Assembly: GCF_008711285.1 (NCBI RefSeq)
Contig: NZ_VXDC01000001.1
Coordinates: forward strand, 682,001 to 746,000
Direction of reading: 5' to 3'
Source of the DNA: Roseibium aquae
Lineage (GTDB): Bacteria > Pseudomonadota > Alphaproteobacteria > Rhizobiales > Stappiaceae
Length of the DNA stretch: 64,000 nucleotides
Shown here: positions 23,921-33,234 of the stretch, one piece after another
How the letters are laid out: each line of letters begins with the position of its first letter
Numbering within the stretch: position 1 is the stretch's first letter
Position numbers and translations under genes: made by a program
Notes under the pieces: model-generated
Database searches by the model: none
Told to the model about the DNA's origin: nothing
Seen by the model: only the letters and a program-made list of their open reading frames with translations

Positions 23921-25561
23921 TCACCGATGCTCTTCTTCGCTAACCTGAATGAGCGCCTTGTTGAAGTGGTTGAGCGCCCGGACATGGCGGGCTTGTCCGA
24001 TGACGAGTGTGGCCTTTCCCCGTTCGACGACCGGGAGGCTGTCCCTGCCGGTTTCATCGAACATGCGCAAGGCGCTTTCCAGCGAATCGGTGGCGTGCAG
24101 ATACGGTCCGCTTGCCGGATCGAAGACCCGTTCCTCGTCCGTTTCAGGGGGCGGATCCATGAACTGGCGGACCTTCACACTCGCGATCAGATAGGCATGC
24201 GTTCCCTCGTGAAGGCAGACGCCGCGCATGCCAAGCTGCCAGTGGAAATACGATTTTCCGTGGATCGCCTGGGTCAGCCCGGTTGCGATCGACACCGCCA
24301 GAAGCAGGGCAATCGACAGGGCATATCCGCCGGTCAGCTCGAATACAATGACGGTGGTTGACACTGGTGCGCCGAGTACGGCCGCGGCCACGGCGCCCAT
24401 GCCAAGGATGGCATACAAGCCGTGGCTGGACGCCATCTCCGGAAAGGCCGAGGCCGCGATCAGCCCGAAAGCCCCGCCGGTCATGGCGCCGAGATAAAGC
24501 GACGGCGAGAAAATTCCGCCGCCGAATCTGGAGGCGAGCGTGATGGCCGTTGCGGCCGTCTTGGCGACCAGCAGGGCAAGGAGCATGGTCAGGGGAAGCT
24601 CTTGTTTCAACGCCAGGTCGGTCGCTTCATAGCCAACGCCCAGAACCCCGGGATACGCGATGCCAATGGCGCCAACCGCGAAGCCGCCCACAACGGGCCT
24701 GAGCCACAGCGGCATGGTGATGTTCCTGGCCACGTAGTCGGAGCCGATCAAGGCGAACTGGAAAATGATGGCAACAACGGCGCAGGTCAGCCCCAGCAGC
24801 GCGAAAGCCGGGATTTCGAGATAGGACGTGATCTCGTAAGGGGGGATTTCAAACGCCGCGACATCGCCGAACCACAGCCGCGTCAACAGCGTTCCCATCA
24901 CGGAGGCGAGCACGATCGGGACAAACGCCGATACCGCATAGTGCCCCAGGATCACTTCGTGGGCGAACAGCACACCGGCAATCGGCGCATTGAACGATGC
25001 TGACACCGCGCTGGCCACCCCGCAGGCGAGCAGAATGCGGCGGGCCGAATCCGGCAGATTGAACATGCGGCACAACGCCGTTCCGATGGTCGCCCCGAGG
25101 TGAACGACCGGGCCCTCGCGCCCCGCGCTGGCGCCGAACCCAAGGGAGATGGAGGTGATCAGGGCGGACATGAGTCCGGCGCGCAGCGGCAGACCGCGAC
25201 CACCCAGCGCCCGGGCTTCGATCACATCGGCGACGCCACCCGCCCTTTGCTTGGGCTGATATTTTTCCAAGAGCCAGCCGACAAGCAGGCCGCCGAAAGC
25301 GGGAGCGCAGAGGATGATCAACCAGGGCTGGCGTTCCGTGGCGGAGATCACCAGTTCCGAGGCCGTTCCGAGCCAGGTCCACTGGAACAGGCCGATGGCG
25401 GTGCGGAAGGCGATCGCGGCAATGGCAACCAGCAGACCGATCACAATGGACAAGATCCAGACCTTGGGAAGCTGGTTGCCCATGAAGGTGCGCATGTTCG
25501 GGGTAACCCAGCCGAGGACGATCTGGGGAAGCCGGTAAAAGCTTTTCAAAATCTTATGCAT
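23921..25561 (-). CDS. ClC-family chloride channel/antiporter with C-terminal CBS region
   Basis: 546-residue polytopic membrane protein. The ClC signatures GREGP (in GASAGREGPVVHLGA, gating Glu present) and GGIFSPSLYLGAMTGGAFG are clear. The first chloride-binding motif, normally GSGIP, is replaced by GGVADVIEA, so the serine ligand is missing. After the membrane domain a cytoplasmic part has a CBS-like segment (HATDSLESALRMFDETGRDSLPVV). It could be a channel or a proton-coupled exchanger; the sequence alone does not decide. Confidence 0.9.
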   Translation of the reverse strand: MHKILKSFYRLPQIVLGWVTPNMRTFMGNQLPKVWILSIVIGLLVAIAAIAFRTAIGLFQWTWLGTASELVISATERQPWLIILCAPAFGGLLVGWLLEKYQPKQRAGGVADVIEARALGGRGLPLRAGLMSALITSISLGFGASAGREGPVVHLGATIGTALCRMFNLPDSARRILLACGVASAVSASFNAPIAGVLFAHEVILGHYAVSAFVPIVLASVMGTLLTRLWFGDVAAFEIPPYEITSYLEIPAFALLGLTCAVVAIIFQFALIGSDYVARNITMPLWLRPVVGGFAVGAIGIAYPGVLGVGYEATDLALKQELPLTMLLALLVAKTAATAITLASRFGGGIFSPSLYLGAMTGGAFGLIAASAFPEMASSHGLYAILGMGAVAAAVLGAPVSTTVIVFELTGGYALSIALLLAVSIATGLTQAIHGKSYFHWQLGMRGVCLHEGTHAYLIASVKVRQFMDPPPETDEERVFDPASGPYLHATDSLESALRMFDETGRDSLPVVERGKATLVIGQARHVRALNHFNKALIQVSEEEHR

Positions 25562-25657
25562 AATCGGCAGTCACTGTGGACTTTGCGCGAGGACAGGTCG
25601 CCCTTCAGTGTCGCTCGAAACCGCGCCGATCACCAGAGCAAAGACGAAATCGTGATC

Positions 25658-26164
25658 TTAAGCTGTGGTTGACGAGCCCCGCTTGATGCCGATCGCCCGA
25701 CCGGCCCGTTCCGGACGCGGAAGGCTGGCATGGGCGTGGGCAAGCCCGGTGAGGTTGGCCAGGATATCGTCCGGCCATGGCGCGACCTTCCGGGCGGAGA
25801 GGTTGACATGAAGTGACATCTGCTCCGACGTGGCCGATAGCCAGCCGTCCTCCGCGTGCCGCAATTCCTGAAAGAAATGAGCCCGTTTCGAATCGAACTC
25901 GATGAGTTGAAGCGAAACGGCCACCGGCATCCCGGCCTCCAGTTCGCGCAGGTAGCAAACATGGACTTCTGCGGTGAAGAACGAAGCCTGCCGCTGTTTG
26001 ACATAGTCGAGCCCCAGACCGAGCTTGATAAAGGCATCATCGACGGCCTGGTCGAACAGAACATTGTAATAGGCCATGTTCAGATGGCCATTGTAGTCGA
26101 TCCATTCGTCCTTGACCGTCAACGGGCCGCTGACGATGGGGGCTGACGGCCATGATATCGGCAT
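25658..26164 (-). CDS. Hotdog-fold thioesterase
   Basis: Small acyl-CoA thioesterase-like protein. The motif DEWIDYNGHLNMAYYNVLFDQAVDDAF near the N-terminus contains the D-x-N-G-H-x-N active-site pattern of 4HBT-type thioesterases. The rest fits one hotdog domain with a C-terminal tail. Start at 26164 (MPISWPSAPIV) matches the usual N-terminus of such proteins. An ATG at 26227 has a better ribosome site (GAGG seven bases upstream) and would add 21 residues. It is divergent from the FAD oxidase gene, so the two may share a promoter region; the substrate is unknown. Confidence 0.85.
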   Translation of the reverse strand: MPISWPSAPIVSGPLTVKDEWIDYNGHLNMAYYNVLFDQAVDDAFIKLGLGLDYVKQRQASFFTAEVHVCYLRELEAGMPVAVSLQLIEFDSKRAHFFQELRHAEDGWLSATSEQMSLHVNLSARKVAPWPDDILANLTGLAHAHASLPRPERAGRAIGIKRGSSTTA

Positions 26165-26273
26165 GATTTTCAGTTCCCTCGATAGAAGTGGCGGTTTGCC
26201 TTTGACCTTTTCCTTCGTGCCTAACATAGTCCAACCTCGGATTGAAACGCTTGTCGGGGAGTGAAGCAGCGTT

Positions 26274-27689
26274 ATGGTCGTGGCATTTGAGCAGGAGTTG
26301 TCGGTCCACAGCCGGACAAACACGGGCCTTGTCATTGATGTGCTTGAACAGCAATTCGGGGATCGGTGCCAACGCTCGGCTGCCATTCGCCAGCAGCACG
26401 CGCACACCACAACATGGCTGCCGAATCAGCCGCCGGATGCGGTCGTCTTCGCCAAGTCCACGGAAGAGGTTGCCGATATCGTCCGGATTTGCGCAACCCA
26501 TCGCGTGCCCATTATTCCGTTCGGGACCGGCTCGTCCCTGGAGGGGCATGTGAATGCCCCGGAAGGCGGCATTTCCATCGATCTTTCCGGCATGGACCGG
26601 ATTGTGGAGGTCAATGCGGAAGATCTCGATTGCCGGGTCGAAGCGGGGGTGACCCGAAAGCAGCTTAATTCCTATCTCCGGGATACCGGCCTGTTTTTCC
26701 CAATCGATCCGGGGGCCGACGCCAGCCTCGGCGGCATGGCCGCGACCCGCGCGTCGGGCACGAATGCCGTGCGCTACGGCACGATGCGCGACGTCGTCAT
26801 GGGGCTGACCGTCGTGATGCCTTCGGGCGAGATTGTGCGCACCGGCGGACGGGCCCGCAAGTCGTCTGCGGGATATGACCTAACGCGGCTGATGATCGGA
26901 TCGGAAGGAACGCTTGGCGTGATCACCGAGTTGCAACTGCGGCTGAACGGGATCCCGGAAGCAATATCCGGCGGGGTTTGTCCTTTCCCCAACATCGAAG
27001 CGGCCTGCAACGCGGTCATCATGACAATCCAGTGCGGCATTCCCGTTGCCCGCATCGAACTTCTGGACGAATTGCAAATAAGGGCCTGCAACACCTATTC
27101 GAAGATGTCGCTCCCGGAAACGCCGACGCTGTTTTTGGAGTTCCATGGCACGGAGGCCAGCGCGCGCGAACAGTCCGAGTTGTTCAGCGCGATAGCCGAA
27201 GACCTGGGCGGCGGTCCGTTTGTCTGGGAAACGGAGGCGGAGAAGCGGACCAAGCTGTGGACCGCCCGGCATGATGCCTATTGGGCCGCGTTCACACTGC
27301 GCCCCGGCGCGAAGGGTGTCTCCACCGATGTATGTGTGCCGATTTCAAAACTCGCCGAATGCGTCGAGGAAACCAGGCGGGACATCAGCGATAACGGTCT
27401 GGTTGCCCCGATCGTGGGGCATGTCGGTGACGGGAACTTCCATGTTCTCATTCTGGTCGATGAAAACACGCCACGTGAAATCGCGCAGGCCGAAGCCTTC
27501 ATCGAACGGTTGAATTGGCGTGCGATTCAGATGGGCGGCACATGCACCGGCGAGCATGGCATTGGCCAGGGCAAGGCCAAATACATGATGAAGGAACACG
27601 GCAACGGCCTGGATGTGATGCGGGCAATCAAACAATCGCTCGATCCGGACAACATCATGAATCCGGGAAAGATCATGCCGGTTTCGTGA
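26274..27689 (+). CDS. FAD-binding oxidase, D-lactate/glycolate dehydrogenase type
   Basis: 471-residue flavoprotein of the GlcD/DLD family that oxidises 2-hydroxy acids. The PP-loop FAD domain has PIIPFGTGSSLEGHVN and DPGADASLGGMAATRASGTNAVRYG, then LMIGSEGTLGVITE. The C-terminal cap has HVGDGNFHVLILVD and the end motif TCTGEHGIGQGKAKYM, which carry the metal-binding histidines. It is most like cytochrome-linked D-lactate dehydrogenases. No GlcE or GlcF partner lies next to it. Confidence 0.9.
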   Translation: MVVAFEQELSVHSRTNTGLVIDVLEQQFGDRCQRSAAIRQQHAHTTTWLPNQPPDAVVFAKSTEEVADIVRICATHRVPIIPFGTGSSLEGHVNAPEGGISIDLSGMDRIVEVNAEDLDCRVEAGVTRKQLNSYLRDTGLFFPIDPGADASLGGMAATRASGTNAVRYGTMRDVVMGLTVVMPSGEIVRTGGRARKSSAGYDLTRLMIGSEGTLGVITELQLRLNGIPEAISGGVCPFPNIEAACNAVIMTIQCGIPVARIELLDELQIRACNTYSKMSLPETPTLFLEFHGTEASAREQSELFSAIAEDLGGGPFVWETEAEKRTKLWTARHDAYWAAFTLRPGAKGVSTDVCVPISKLAECVEETRRDISDNGLVAPIVGHVGDGNFHVLILVDENTPREIAQAEAFIERLNWRAIQMGGTCTGEHGIGQGKAKYMMKEHGNGLDVMRAIKQSLDPDNIMNPGKIMPVS

Positions 27690-27827
27690 GGTCTTTTTCC
27701 AGGACAGGGCGAATCGCGACACCATATCACCAGACAGGACCTCAAGGGCCGCACGGGCAGCCGGCTTGACCATGGGGCAAACGGGAATGGGAGAAGAGCG
27801 CTGAACTCCGTCTATATCTCGATAGGC

Positions 27828-30800
27828 GTGGCGATCATTCTGGTGCTGGTCACAGCACTGGTCGGCCCTTTCTTCGTCGATTGGACAGTGTACCGGTCGA
27901 CTTTCGAGACCTATGCGGAGCGGGTGGTCGGCCACAAGGTGACGGTCCTTGGCGACGCGGACCTGCGCCTGCTGCCAGCCCCCTCCATCACCTTCTCCGA
28001 CGTGCGGGTGGGCGAGGCGGAAGACCCGCTGCTGGTCGTTTCCCAGTTTCAGATGCGGATCGAACTCCCGCCCTTGATGAAGGGAGAGTTCCGGGTTCAG
28101 GATCTTAAGCTCGAGCAGCCGCGCTTGCGATTGTCCCTGGACGAGGAGGGGCGGCTTGATTGGCTCACCGCCCAGACCAGCGACGGTATGCTGGCCCGGC
28201 TTGCACCGGACGATGTGTCCTTCGAAAACGTCACGGTCTCGGGCGGTTCACTTGCCATCGTCGATGCCCGGTCGGGCCAGACCATTGAGATCGATAGCGG
28301 AAATCTGGCCCTCAGCGCGCGCTCGCTCGCAGGCCCGTTCCGTCTTGACGGCACATTGACCCATGGGCGTGCGCCCTACACCGTGTCGCTGGCCAGCGGG
28401 CGGCTCCTGCCCGAAGGCGGTATCCGGGTCAAGGGCAGCGTGACGCCGGCCGCTGTGCCGGTCGACTTGTCGTTTGACGGGAAGCTCCATCACGCCGACG
28501 CCGCGCCCTACTACGAGGGCGTTTTTGATCTGACGTCGATCGTCCTGGAGGATGCTCCCGAAAGCAGCTGGCAGATTTCCGGGGCGTTCACGGCCGATGT
28601 CGAGCGCGTTGATGTTCCGGAATTCGAATATGTGCTCGGTCCCGAGGACCGGCGCCTGTCGGCCTCAGGCACGGCCGAATTGATTTACGCCGGGGACCGG
28701 CGGTTCGAGGTGCGCGCACGCACCAAGCAACTCGACCTTGACCGTATGCTGGGAGGCGGGCCGCAGGCGCCCGTTCGTCTGGGTTCGGCGTCCGGAACGC
28801 TGATGGAGCTTTTCCGGAAGGTTCCACGCCCTGATATGAACGGCGTGATCAGTCTCGATGTGCCCGCCGTGGTTCTCGGCGGCGCCCTGGTCCAGGATGT
28901 GCGGGTCGATCTGGAGACGATGCTTGGCGGCTGGCGCTTGGCGCGCTTAGCGGGCCGCGCCCCTGGCCGGACGCTCATCGCGACCCAGGGCGATCTCGGA
29001 CTGGCGACCGACCTGACATATCGCGGGCGCCTGTCTTTCAATTCGGCCCAGCCCGGAGTGTTCCTGGACTGGCTCGCACCGTTCGAAGGCCAGATCCCGC
29101 GCCTCGACCCGTTAGAATTCGATGGCCGGCTGAACATCATTCCGGGGGGCATGTCGCTGGATGGGCTCCGGCTGGCGCTGGCGGATGCGGAGGCGCGCGG
29201 CGAGCTTTCATACAGAATTCGGCCGAACCTGGCCGATATGTTCTCCCTGCAGCTCAGCGCGGACCGTCTCGATCTCGATGTTTTGTCGGATCTGGCGGGG
29301 GCGGTCCGGCAAGTTCACCATGGTGCGCTGGATGCCCCGGCGAATACCGCGAAGGGTCCCGATATCGAGTTGCGGATCAATGCGAATGAAATTGCAGCCG
29401 GCGGGATTGTTGGCGAAGGGATGGCCATCGAGGCCCAGTATGCCGATGGTGACCTCACGATAGACCGCCTTTATACGGCCGACCTGGCGGGCGCCGAGAT
29501 CGACGCGCAAGGCCGTATTGAGGATTTGTTCGGCGCTCCCGAGGGCGAAATGCGCGGTGCGCTGGCGGCGCAAGACCTGACCGGCCTTGTCCAGTTGCTC
29601 GAAAACGTCGTTCCGGACATGACCGGGCTTGCAAGCCTCAAAAACGCCGCCCCTCATCTCGTGCCAGCACGTCTCAGCGCGGTCCTGACCGCCCGCGCTC
29701 AGGATGGACAAAGCGACGTATCGCTCGAGTTTCAGGGGACGGCCGCGGACAGCCGGGTCCAGTTGTCCGCCGGGCTTGACGGTCATGTCGATGACTGGCG
29801 GCATGCCCAAACGGCCGTGGATCTCTCCATGTCGGCAGGTGACGGTGGAGCCTTGCTGCGGCAACTCGGATTTGCCTTGCTGCCAGTCGACGATCTCGGG
29901 CCCGGCGACATTTCCCTTCAGGTTGGCGGACGGCCCGGTGATGCCCTGCAGGTGTCCTTTTCGGCTAAAGCCCCGGCAGCGGAAATCGCGGCAAGCGGGA
30001 CCATTCGTCTGGAAGAGGGCGCGGATCCGGCGTTTGATCTGGACATAAGCGCGCAAACTGTGGACCTGACGCCGATCGGCCTGATGTTCGGCCGTGTCCT
30101 TCCGGTCATGGGCGGCGAAATACCCGGCAGCTTCTCGGCGCAGGTGCACGGAACCGGGAGTGTTCTGGAGAAGGCGGTATGGACGGGATCGATCGCCGGG
30201 GTCGATGTCAGCGGCGAGATTTCAGGTGACTTCCAGCCCTCCCCGGGGGCGAACGACCGGCGCCTTAGCGGCACGGTCAGTCTGGATGCGGTCGATCTTC
30301 GGGTCTTGAGCGAAGCCGTTCTGGGGCCGGATCAATGGTTTGCCACGGGTGACGGGTCTTCGATCTGGCCGAATGGTGCCTTTGGGGCGCCGCTGCTGAA
30401 CTCCTTCGACCTGACCCTCGATTTGTCCGCCGGCAGCCTGACCGCAGGCGAGGGCTTTGCCCTTTCGAACGTGACCGCCGGCTTGAGGCTGACACCGGAT
30501 CGGATGCGTCTTGACCGGATCAGCGGGACGTTCGAAACCGGAACGGCGTCGGGCGCATTGTCGATTGAGCGCTCGGGTCCGGAAGCGGCCGTGTCCGGAC
30601 GCCTTCAGCTCCAGGATGCCGATTTCCGCCGTTTGTCCTGGCAGCGGGACGGCCGGGCCACCGGGACAGGGCTTCTGGATCTGTTTCTTGAATTCGAAGG
30701 CGCTGGGCGCTCAATCGCCGGGATCATCTCAACGCTCAATGGCGGTGGGACATTTTCCCTCTCCGATGGCACCTTGCGCGGCCTCAATCCGCAGGCCTTC

Positions 30801-31865
30801 GATCTGGTTGTCCGTGCTGTCGATGCCGGTCTGGAGCTTGAAGACAGCCAGATTGAAACGGCCTTTGTCAGTCACCTCGATGCGGGCCAGCTGACGTTTG
30901 ACCGGCTCGAAGGTGCGGTCGGGCTGGTCGGCGGGCGTCTGACGGCAAGAAATGTGGCTGTGGATGCCGAAGCGGCCGAGGTTTTTGGATCCGCCGAAGT
31001 CGATCTGAACACCTTTGAACTCGACAGCGACTTCAGCGTGAGAGTGGATCCGGGCGAAAACGCCGTCACGGGCGCGGAGCCACAAGTCGGTCTTTTGTTT
31101 CAAGGTCCGGTCGACCGGCCGGACCGTCGGATCGATATCAGCCCCTTCACCGCCTACCTGACGCTTCGGGCCTTCGAGCAGGAGGTGGAGCGCGTTGAGC
31201 GGCTCCAGGCGGAAATCCTCGAACGGGACCGGCTTCTGCGGGAATTGCGCCGGTTGCGGGAAGAACGGGCCCGTGCGGAACGCGATGCCGAGGCCGCGGC
31301 GCGGGAAGGTGCCGATCAGAACGCGGGTGAAGACGGCGAGGCCGCCAACGGCGCGGAAAATGAAGAAGCCGCCACCGGGACCGACGCGGCCGAACCCGAA
31401 GCCAACGAGCGTGCATCCGCCGGCGATGCACGTGCTCCGGCAGCGCAAGTGCCCGCCCGGCCGCTGGAGCGCGAGCTTGAAGCGGAGCAAGCTCTGGACA
31501 TCCCGGACAATGCAGCCTTCGCGCGCAGCATCCGCTCGATCCTTGAGACGGGCGCCGCCGGGACCGGCAGCCAGCCACTTCCGCCTTCGGCCTCCGGTTC
31601 ACCGGCGGGAGGAAGCGATCTTCCGCCGCTGGATGCCCCGCGCACCATCGAGGATCTGATTGACAGCAGTGGGTCGCGGCCCATCATTACACCGGACTTC
31701 GGGGCAGAGCCAGCAACCCGTGCCGGGGGCGCAAACGAACGCCCGGCTGAAGCTCCGGTCTCTGGCCAAAGGGACCGCGCGCCCGAAAATCCGAGGTCTT
31801 CGGTGCCTCGTTACATCACCTTGCCGAGCGGGCTCGTGATGGAAAACCCGGATTGGCCGGGCTGA
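27828..31865 (+). CDS. AsmA-family protein (large, inner-membrane anchored)
   Basis: 1345-residue protein with an N-terminal membrane segment (IILVLVTALVGPFFVDW) and the AsmA N-terminal motif YRSTFETYAERVVGHKVTVLG. A long beta-rich periplasmic part follows, as in the AsmA-like bridge proteins proposed to carry phospholipids to the outer membrane. Residues about 1110-1160 form an arginine/glutamate coiled coil, and the end is a low-complexity Ala/Glu/Pro tail. GTG 27828 is the first ordinary start. A CTG at 27801 behind GGGAGAAG would give the more family-like N-terminus LNSVYISIGVAIILV and may be the real one. Confidence 0.9.
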   Translation: MAIILVLVTALVGPFFVDWTVYRSTFETYAERVVGHKVTVLGDADLRLLPAPSITFSDVRVGEAEDPLLVVSQFQMRIELPPLMKGEFRVQDLKLEQPRLRLSLDEEGRLDWLTAQTSDGMLARLAPDDVSFENVTVSGGSLAIVDARSGQTIEIDSGNLALSARSLAGPFRLDGTLTHGRAPYTVSLASGRLLPEGGIRVKGSVTPAAVPVDLSFDGKLHHADAAPYYEGVFDLTSIVLEDAPESSWQISGAFTADVERVDVPEFEYVLGPEDRRLSASGTAELIYAGDRRFEVRARTKQLDLDRMLGGGPQAPVRLGSASGTLMELFRKVPRPDMNGVISLDVPAVVLGGALVQDVRVDLETMLGGWRLARLAGRAPGRTLIATQGDLGLATDLTYRGRLSFNSAQPGVFLDWLAPFEGQIPRLDPLEFDGRLNIIPGGMSLDGLRLALADAEARGELSYRIRPNLADMFSLQLSADRLDLDVLSDLAGAVRQVHHGALDAPANTAKGPDIELRINANEIAAGGIVGEGMAIEAQYADGDLTIDRLYTADLAGAEIDAQGRIEDLFGAPEGEMRGALAAQDLTGLVQLLENVVPDMTGLASLKNAAPHLVPARLSAVLTARAQDGQSDVSLEFQGTAADSRVQLSAGLDGHVDDWRHAQTAVDLSMSAGDGGALLRQLGFALLPVDDLGPGDISLQVGGRPGDALQVSFSAKAPAAEIAASGTIRLEEGADPAFDLDISAQTVDLTPIGLMFGRVLPVMGGEIPGSFSAQVHGTGSVLEKAVWTGSIAGVDVSGEISGDFQPSPGANDRRLSGTVSLDAVDLRVLSEAVLGPDQWFATGDGSSIWPNGAFGAPLLNSFDLTLDLSAGSLTAGEGFALSNVTAGLRLTPDRMRLDRISGTFETGTASGALSIERSGPEAAVSGRLQLQDADFRRLSWQRDGRATGTGLLDLFLEFEGAGRSIAGIISTLNGGGTFSLSDGTLRGLNPQAFDLVVRAVDAGLELEDSQIETAFVSHLDAGQLTFDRLEGAVGLVGGRLTARNVAVDAEAAEVFGSAEVDLNTFELDSDFSVRVDPGENAVTGAEPQVGLLFQGPVDRPDRRIDISPFTAYLTLRAFEQEVERVERLQAEILERDRLLRELRRLREERARAERDAEAAAREGADQNAGEDGEAANGAENEEAATGTDAAEPEANERASAGDARAPAAQVPARPLERELEAEQALDIPDNAAFARSIRSILETGAAGTGSQPLPPSASGSPAGGSDLPPLDAPRTIEDLIDSSGSRPIITPDFGAEPATRAGGANERPAEAPVSGQRDRAPENPRSSVPRYITLPSGLVMENPDWPG

Positions 31866-32018
31866 CCTGGTTGACGCAAATGCCCCGCCAATTGCCTGCA
31901 AAGCTGAACGTCTTTCGGTTGCCGGCGCCTTTTGGAACCGATCCGCTTCCCGGAGAAAGCCGGCTCCCGTTCGAAACCCGCTGATTTAGCCTTCGCACTC
32001 CGCCTCGATTGCCTCACC

Positions 32019-32252
32019 TCAATCCGACCGGGTCTCCGCTGCCTTCTCCCGAAGGCTGTTCAAGGCCCAGACCCGCACCGAGGAGGAGAGGGGATTGTCC
32101 GGATCCCGGTCGCGGTCGATGCGCGCGATCAGGCGGGTCAGGGGCATGCCCGCCTCAAGCGCCAGGCCGTCAATCACCGCCCAGAACTCCGGCTCCAGCG
32201 CAAGGCTAGTGCGATGCCCGTGCAAGGTGAAGGACCGCTTGATGAGCGCCAT
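32019..32252 (-). CDS. Ribbon-helix-helix domain protein
   Basis: 77-residue protein whose sequence (SFTLHGHRTSLALEPEFWAVIDGLALEAGMPLTRLI, read in parts) fits the RHH_4 type of ribbon-helix-helix found in alphaproteobacteria: one beta strand, then two helices. Such folds bind DNA as dimers, but its target is unknown. Start 32252 follows AGGCGG by five bases; an in-frame ATG at 32288 would overlap the DUF4169 stop. It is the last gene of the minus-strand ssrA-sspB-DUF4169 unit and is convergent with asmA. Confidence 0.8.
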   Translation of the reverse strand: MALIKRSFTLHGHRTSLALEPEFWAVIDGLALEAGMPLTRLIARIDRDRDPDNPLSSSVRVWALNSLREKAAETRSD

Positions 32253-32265
32253 GTGATCCGCCTGG

Positions 32266-32484
32266 TCAGTTTCCCGGATCATCGCCATCGGAAGGGGTCA
32301 GCTCACAAGAAGACAGCCTGTGCCCGTCCAGGGATCGGAGCCGCTTTTCCCCCTCGAACCTGGCCGCGGCCTTTTCAGCCTTGGTCTGGCCGAAGATGCG
32401 CCGGTTTTCTGCCGCCTGCCGGTCCTTGTCCTCGCGCTTCTTGCGCTTGCGGGCCTGCCGGAGATTGACAACCTCGCCGTTCAT
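32266..32484 (-). CDS. DUF4169 family protein
   Basis: 72-residue, highly charged protein matching DUF4169 of alphaproteobacteria: N-terminus GEVVNLRQARKRKKRE, then ENRRIFGQTKAEKAAARFE and a conserved LDGHR near the middle of the tail. It has no known function. It starts 12 bases after sspB ends and is probably co-transcribed. Its N-terminal EVVNL-x-x-x-RK motif resembles the ClpX-binding tail of SspB next door. Confidence 0.85.
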   Translation of the reverse strand: MNGEVVNLRQARKRKKREDKDRQAAENRRIFGQTKAEKAAARFEGEKRLRSLDGHRLSSCELTPSDGDDPGN

Positions 32485-32496
32485 CGGCCGGTCCGA

Positions 32497-33102
32497 TCAG
32501 GTCTTCTTCCGGAACGCGTCCAGAGACACGACTTCGCCGCCGGTGTCTTCCTCGGCGTTCTTAACAGGGAGCTTTTGGTCGGCGTTTGAGGCCGCGGCGG
32601 GCGTTTTCGCCACGTCCTGTCCGCCGTCCTTGGCCGTTTGCTTCATGGCCGATGGCAGGCCCGAGACCGTTTCCTGAGTGTCCCGTTCGGCCTGCGCCAA
32701 TTCCTCGACGGCCTCCAGCAATTCTTCCGGCAGTTCCTCGGCTGTCTTGCCCGGGTCGAACTCCAGGGCGAACTGAACGGACGGATCGAAGAAGCCCTTG
32801 ATCGCCGAATAGGGAACCAGAAGCTTTTCCGGAACGCCGCCAAACGACAATCCGACCTCGAATGCATGCTCGCCAATCGCCAGATCCCAGAACTGGTGCT
32901 GCAGGACAATTGTCATTTCCTGCGGATACCGGTCTTTCAGACGTTGCGAGATCCGCACGCCGGGCGCGGTCGTGTCGAAGGCGACATAAAAATGATGCTC
33001 GCCGGGCAATCCCGTCCGGGCGACCTCCGCGAGTATCTTTTTGACGGCGCCGCGCAAGGCGTCCTGGATCAGGATGTCATATCTAAGTAGGTCTTCGGCC
33101 AT
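32497..33102 (-). CDS. sspB: ClpXP adaptor protein SspB (alpha type)
   Basis: Adaptor that binds the ssrA tag on rescued proteins and delivers them to ClpXP. The protein begins MAEDLLRYDILIQDAL, the usual alpha-SspB start, and contains LPGEHHFYVAFDTTAPGV, YPQEMTIVLQHQFWDL and FEVGLSFGGVPEKL, which form the tag-binding fold. An acidic linker leads to the C-terminal ClpX-binding motif GEVVSLDAFRKK. I place the start at 33102 (201 residues) although the frame is open to 33192, because all homologues start at MAEDLL. It lies about 130 bases downstream of ssrA on the same strand. Confidence 0.95.
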   Translation of the reverse strand: MAEDLLRYDILIQDALRGAVKKILAEVARTGLPGEHHFYVAFDTTAPGVRISQRLKDRYPQEMTIVLQHQFWDLAIGEHAFEVGLSFGGVPEKLLVPYSAIKGFFDPSVQFALEFDPGKTAEELPEELLEAVEELAQAERDTQETVSGLPSAMKQTAKDGGQDVAKTPAAASNADQKLPVKNAEEDTGGEVVSLDAFRKKT

Positions 33103-33234
33103 CGGCTCGTCGTTTATTAATCTCAGGTCATGGAGAACGAAGCGCCACATTGACCCCTGATCGAGGAAAAAGAAAGGCCTCAATAGGTTCAAGAGCGGGA
33201 TAAACTCTACCGATACCCAGTTTAGTCCCGTTAG

